From positions 1 through 9,036 of the forward strand of contig JALRHB010000051.1 of NCBI GenBank assembly GCA_023253245.1: a stretch of DNA of 9,036 bases, read 5' to 3'. The DNA is from Polynucleobacter sp. (GTDB taxonomy: Bacteria > Pseudomonadota > Gammaproteobacteria > Burkholderiales > Burkholderiaceae). Numbering within the stretch: position 1 is the first letter of the stretch; the number at the start of each line of letters is the position of its first letter. The notes under the pieces are model-generated. The model searched no databases. It was not told the DNA's origin and saw only the letters and a list, made by a program, of their open reading frames with translations. Shown one piece after another: positions 5,975 through 9,036 of the stretch. A program made the position numbers and the translations under genes.

Positions 5975-7005
5975 ATACCCCTACTGTTGAACGGCCAAAT
6001 ACTGTTATTGCTGGAATTTCAGGGTTCGGTACTTACGTGCCAAAAACGCGAATTTCTGCAGAGGAGTTAGCACGTGATGCCAACATCCCCCTTGAGAAAC
6101 TAACCGAAGGCATTGGTTTTACGCACATCCACAAAGCAAGCGATGATGAGCATCCATTCACAATGGGACTGGAGGCTGCAAAAGAAGCTCTTTTGGATGC
6201 AGGGCTAGTGGGTGAAGAAATTGATTTAGTCATTTTTGTATCTGCGGGTGATTATGATTATCGATTTTGGTGCCCATCAAGCGCAGTAGTTCGTGAGATT
6301 GGATGCCACCATGCTTATGCATTTGAAGTGAGAAATGGTTGTGCTGGCGGGAATTTAGCCTGCAATGTGGCTATGGGCCTGATGGAAAGGGATCCATCTA
6401 TTAATCATGCTTTAGTCATCTGCGCCGATACACTCACGCGCGTTGTTTCCCCCAAAATCCCAGAATGTCGACCTATCCTTTATTTTGGTGATGGCGCCGC
6501 TGCTGTTGTGCTAACCAGAAATCATCCACGTTACCAATTCTTAAGTTTTTCTGAACACACTGATGGAGATTTGGGTGACCTATTGAGAGTTGAGGCTGGT
6601 GGAACTCGCATGCCTATTAAGCCTGGCTTTAATGAGTGGGAGAAGACTTTCTCTTGCGTAGATGAGCTTGCGTTTGCAACCTTGGTAAATCAAATTTACC
6701 TAAAAGAGTATCTTAGTGTTATGAATAAGGCGCTCGATAGGTCTGGAATGATGGCGTCACAAATTGAGTATGTATTAATGAACCAGATTAAAAACTCATT
6801 GCGTATCCACATCATGAATGGCATGGGAATACCGGAGGATCATACCTATATCAGTATGGGAGAGTTCGGCCATATCGGGCCTGCGGATTGCTTATTCACA
6901 ATGGCAAAAGCCCATCGCGAGGGTTTATTGCCCGAAGGTAAGCTCGCTATCTTAGCTGCTAGCGGACTAGGATTCTCTTGGTCGGCTAGTGTTATTCGGT
7001 GTTAA
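5971..7005 (+). CDS. KAS III (FabH)-like condensing enzyme, altered triad
   Basis: This is a thiolase-superfamily protein of 344 residues, close in length to FabH (317), which condenses acyl-CoA with malonyl-ACP. The fold markers are present: GISGFGTYVPKTRIS at the N-terminus, nucleophile Cys124 in VRNGC124AGGN, GDGAAAVVL, and a FabH-like end, GLGFSWSASVIR. An ungapped recalled alignment with the E. coli FabH C-terminal third puts Asn271 (NQIKNS) at the position of catalytic His244, and His301 (FGHIGPAD) at that of Asn274; both pairs are 30 residues apart. The CoA-contact region (FTHIHKA) also lacks the usual Arg residues. It is therefore probably not the housekeeping fatty-acid initiator but an acyltransferase or condensing enzyme of unknown substrate. 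No ACP, reductase or PKS gene is adjacent. It is divergent from the cupin gene and preceded by an overlapping 12-codon ORF. Confidence 0.85.
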   Translation: MNTPTVERPNTVIAGISGFGTYVPKTRISAEELARDANIPLEKLTEGIGFTHIHKASDDEHPFTMGLEAAKEALLDAGLVGEEIDLVIFVSAGDYDYRFWCPSSAVVREIGCHHAYAFEVRNGCAGGNLACNVAMGLMERDPSINHALVICADTLTRVVSPKIPECRPILYFGDGAAAVVLTRNHPRYQFLSFSEHTDGDLGDLLRVEAGGTRMPIKPGFNEWEKTFSCVDELAFATLVNQIYLKEYLSVMNKALDRSGMMASQIEYVLMNQIKNSLRIHIMNGMGIPEDHTYISMGEFGHIGPADCLFTMAKAHREGLLPEGKLAILAASGLGFSWSASVIRC

Positions 7006-7012
7006 TTGATGC

Positions 7013-7041
7013 CTCACTTCATTATTAATGTGAGAATTTTT
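7013..7041 (+). terminator. Weak terminator candidate after the KAS III-like gene
   Basis: CTCAC (7013-7017) pairs with GTGAG (7030-7034), with a 12-base loop, followed after AA by TTTTT (7037-7041). The stem is only 5 bases, so it may be partial or not work at all. Placement just after the stop codon supports the call. Confidence 0.35.
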
Positions 7042-7090
7042 ATTGAATACTCATAATGCTCAAAGTCTTTAAATATGGAAAAATCTTCGG

Positions 7091-7987
7091 GTGAATAAAG
7101 AATCCAAAGGGATGCTCATCGGCTTTGTTGGGATTTTGATTTTTAGTCTCACGCTACCCATTACTAAAGTTGTTTTGCTTGGTTTTAATCCTTATTTCAT
7201 CGCTTTTGGGAGAGCGCTTCTAGCGGGTTTCTTTGCTTCGGCTTATCTCTTGTATACAAAGGCATTATTTCCTCCGAAGTCTGACATATTGAAGTTAGCA
7301 ATCATTGCCCTGGGGGTGATATTTGGCTTTCCCATTCTCACTACGATTGCAATGGAAGAGGGTTCATCAGCCCATGGCGCAGTCATTTTGGGAATGATGC
7401 CTTTAGCCACAACCGTGATCGGTGTGATTCGTTTTAAGGAGCGTCCATCCAAGGGATTCTGGTTAGTCTCCATCCTGGGTGCGGGACTGGTAGTGGTGTA
7501 CGCACTCCTGAAAAACTCTGGGAATTTCACCTATATTGATGGCCTCTTAGTGCTGGGTGGTATTTGTGCCTGCGTTGGCTATGTAGAGGGTGGAGAGCTT
7601 TCTCGCAAAATGAGCCCTCCGCAAGTGATTTCTTGGGCCTTGGTCATTTCACTACCAATAAATTTGGTGGCAACGTATTTCTCATTTGATGCCGCGTATT
7701 GGAATGTAGATCCTTTCATTTGGACAGGCTTTATGTATCTTGGCTTATTTCCAATGTATCTTGGATTCTTCTTTTGGTATGGTGGAATTGCTATAGGCGG
7801 AATTGCTAGGGTAAGCCAAGTGCAACTTATTCAACCTTTTTGCACCCTCATTGCAGCTAGTCTAATCTTGGGAGACCCCTTGACTTTGATGAATATGGTT
7901 TTCGCTTTTCTGGTGGTATCAACGGTAGTATTGAGCAAAAAAATGTTCGTTAAACGAAATGAATCAAACTACCAGCACTCTACTTAG
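7091..7987 (+). CDS. EamA/DMT-family transporter
   Basis: This 298-residue inner-membrane protein belongs to the drug/metabolite transporter superfamily, with about ten hydrophobic segments in two EamA repeats (roughly residues 8-140 and 150-285). Family-like features are the N-terminal KGMLIGFVGILIFSLTLPITK, a helix with an Arg before a small-residue stretch (FGRALLAGFFAS), and the Gln/Pro pair in the penultimate region (VQLIQPFCTLIAASLILGD). The substrate is unknown; relatives export amino acids or metabolites. The start is GTG 7091, with a weak TGGAAA 9 bases upstream. ATG 7112 (residue 8) is a possible later start, but its AAAGGG touches the codon. A -10-like CATAAT at 7052-7057 has no clear -35. 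The stop overlaps the oppositely oriented DUF1841 stop by 4 bases. Confidence 0.88.
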   Translation: MNKESKGMLIGFVGILIFSLTLPITKVVLLGFNPYFIAFGRALLAGFFASAYLLYTKALFPPKSDILKLAIIALGVIFGFPILTTIAMEEGSSAHGAVILGMMPLATTVIGVIRFKERPSKGFWLVSILGAGLVVVYALLKNSGNFTYIDGLLVLGGICACVGYVEGGELSRKMSPPQVISWALVISLPINLVATYFSFDAAYWNVDPFIWTGFMYLGLFPMYLGFFFWYGGIAIGGIARVSQVQLIQPFCTLIAASLILGDPLTLMNMVFAFLVVSTVVLSKKMFVKRNESNYQHST

Positions 7988-8415
7988 TTAAGCTTCTTTA
8001 AGGCCTCGAGATATTTTTCTGGACTCAAGGGTTGTCCCTCTCTTTGCGCTTCCCACATGACCTGACCAAGACATTCCATCATGGCATGTTGCGCTTCGTG
8101 TTCTGATCCGAGTTTTTGAGTGAGTTTTTCGGCAACTACTTTAATGCCGGGCGGTTGATCGATTGAAATTTGCTCACTAATTGACAGATGCATAGATAGA
8201 TGCAGGAAGGGATTAGTTTCTCCACGTTCTGGCGTGTAGTCTTGAGCAATAGCGCCCTCGGGATTCGCCAGAGTAGGGTGATATTCGGGGTGAAGAACCA
8301 TCCAGTCACTCGCCAAGGTTTCCATGGGAGTCAGAATCTGATTGTCCATCCTCTTTTTCCAAGTATCACAAAAAAAACGACGTACCTCTTCACGAGTGGG
8401 GTTAAATATCGCCAC
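7984..8415 (-). CDS. DUF1841 family protein
   Basis: This is a cytoplasmic protein of unknown function, 143 residues, recognised from the family hallmark NPFLHLSMHLSISEQ followed by IDQPPGI (about residues 68-91). The start FNPTREEVRRFFCDTW and the end ECLGQVMWEAQR with YLEALKKL also fit. I chose GTG 8415: it is preceded by AAAGGA (reverse strand 8428-8423) with 7 bases of spacing, and it gives the usual N-terminus M-A-I-F-N-P. Longer in-frame starts up to 8514 would add 33 residues translated from inside nth. The gene overlaps the 3' end of nth by 14 bases in another frame, which implies cotranscription and probable translational coupling. The pairing with a DNA-repair gene is suggestive but says nothing firm about function. 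Confidence 0.9.
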   Translation of the reverse strand: MAIFNPTREEVRRFFCDTWKKRMDNQILTPMETLASDWMVLHPEYHPTLANPEGAIAQDYTPERGETNPFLHLSMHLSISEQISIDQPPGIKVVAEKLTQKLGSEHEAQHAMMECLGQVMWEAQREGQPLSPEKYLEALKKLN

Positions 8416-9036
8416 GAACTTTTCCTTTGCCAGTTTTTTGCTTAAATTCACATAATGGTTCAACAATACATTGCTCGCAATCCGGATTTCGTGCTTTGCA
8501 CGTGTAACGACCATGTAATATTAGCCAGTGGTGAGCATCTTGTAGGTATTCTTTTGGCACGCGCTTAAGTAATTGCTCTTCAACTTTAAGCACATCCTTG
8601 CCAGGTGCTAAGCCTGTGCGGTTCGATACTCGAAAAATATGAGTATCTACGGCCATGGTGGGATGCCCAAACGCGGTATTGAGAATGACATTTGCTGTTT
8701 TTCTGCCTACTCCAGGAAGAGCCTCAAGTTCTTCACGAGTTTGGGGTACTTCTCCGTTATGGCGATCAATCAATAATCGACAGGTCTCTTGGATATGTTT
8801 GCCTTTGGAATTAAATAGACCAATATGTTGAATATAGGGTCTCACACCCTCTTCTCCAAGATCTAAGAGTGCTTGAGGGGTATTGGCCACCTTAAAGAGT
8901 TCGCGAGTACCTTTGTTTACTGAAACATCTGTTGCTTGGGCGGAGAGTAAAACGGCAATGAGCAACTCAAACGGAGAGCTGTACTCCAATTCGGTTTCAG
9001 GGTGAGGATTGTTTGTCTTGAGCTGCTCAAAAAATG
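8402..9036 (-). CDS. nth: Endonuclease III, 5'-truncated at the window edge
   Basis: Nth is a base-excision-repair DNA glycosylase/AP lyase that removes oxidised pyrimidines. The frame runs off the right edge. By recalled E. coli alignment (211 residues), the first visible residue, in FFEQLKTNNPHPETE, corresponds to residue 9, so about 8 are missing. The TTG at 8989 is an internal Leu, not the start. The helix-hairpin-helix LPGVGRKTAN carries the catalytic Lys (codon 8701-8699; E. coli Lys120). The catalytic Asp is in AVDTHIFRV (codon 8647-8645; E. coli Asp138), with the same 18-residue spacing. The four iron-sulfur Cys follow the C-X6-C-X2-C-X5-C pattern between 8500 and 8450. A short basic tail (KQKTGKGKVRGDI) follows. 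DUF1841 starts within its last 14 bases. Fully canonical; promoter lies outside. Confidence 0.97.
   Translation of the reverse strand, partial: FFEQLKTNNPHPETELEYSSPFELLIAVLLSAQATDVSVNKGTRELFKVANTPQALLDLGEEGVRPYIQHIGLFNSKGKHIQETCRLLIDRHNGEVPQTREELEALPGVGRKTANVILNTAFGHPTMAVDTHIFRVSNRTGLAPGKDVLKVEEQLLKRVPKEYLQDAHHWLILHGRYTCKARNPDCEQCIVEPLCEFKQKTGKGKVRGDI

Noticed and set aside
7075..7098. A 7-codon frame (MEKSSGE) overlapping the EamA GTG start, resembling a second coupled leader
   Set aside because: No Shine-Dalgarno precedes it, and a frame this short is expected by chance.
8416..8514. A 33-residue N-terminal extension of the DUF1841 protein
   Set aside because: It is translated from an alternate frame of nth codons encoding the iron-sulfur region, while GTG 8415 has a good ribosome site and gives the expected family start.

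Overview
The window reads as ordinary core chromosome of a betaproteobacterium. The moderate G+C, the closeness of ClpB, AceA and Nth to proteobacterial forms, and an nth gene followed by a DUF1841 gene suggest Burkholderiales, perhaps a Polynucleobacter-like freshwater bacterium. That placement is inference from recall, not a search. No rRNA, tRNA, CRISPR array, insertion sequence, integrase or phage gene was seen.

Layout, left to right. A 5'-truncated clpB (disaggregase) enters from the left edge on the + strand, followed after 43 bases by an MFS exporter resembling fosmidomycin-resistance proteins. A 288-base non-coding stretch follows. It is extremely A+T-rich in the middle and carries repeated short motifs close to aceA (isocitrate lyase, glyoxylate shunt). 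aceA ends at a strong intrinsic terminator. Immediately beyond it lies a HIT-family hydrolase gene with no Shine-Dalgarno sequence; its best promoter candidate overlaps that terminator. A second terminator separates the HIT gene from a convergent gene for a secreted cupin. That gene is divergent from a KAS III-like condensing enzyme gene, which is preceded by a 12-codon reading frame overlapping its start codon. An EamA/DMT exporter follows. Its stop codon overlaps, tail to tail, the stop codon of a DUF1841 gene on the - strand, which in turn overlaps the 3' end of nth (endonuclease III); nth runs off the right edge.

Apart from nth-DUF1841 and possibly clpB-MFS, the genes look like independent transcription units of unrelated function: protein quality control, efflux, acetate/fatty-acid carbon assimilation, nucleotide hydrolysis, an envelope cupin, acyl condensation and DNA base-excision repair. 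I found no clear multi-gene novel system. The points most worth a second look are the apparent exchange of the catalytic His and Asn in the KAS III-like enzyme, the short upstream ORF in front of it, the repeated-motif region upstream of aceA, and the apparently leaderless HIT gene.
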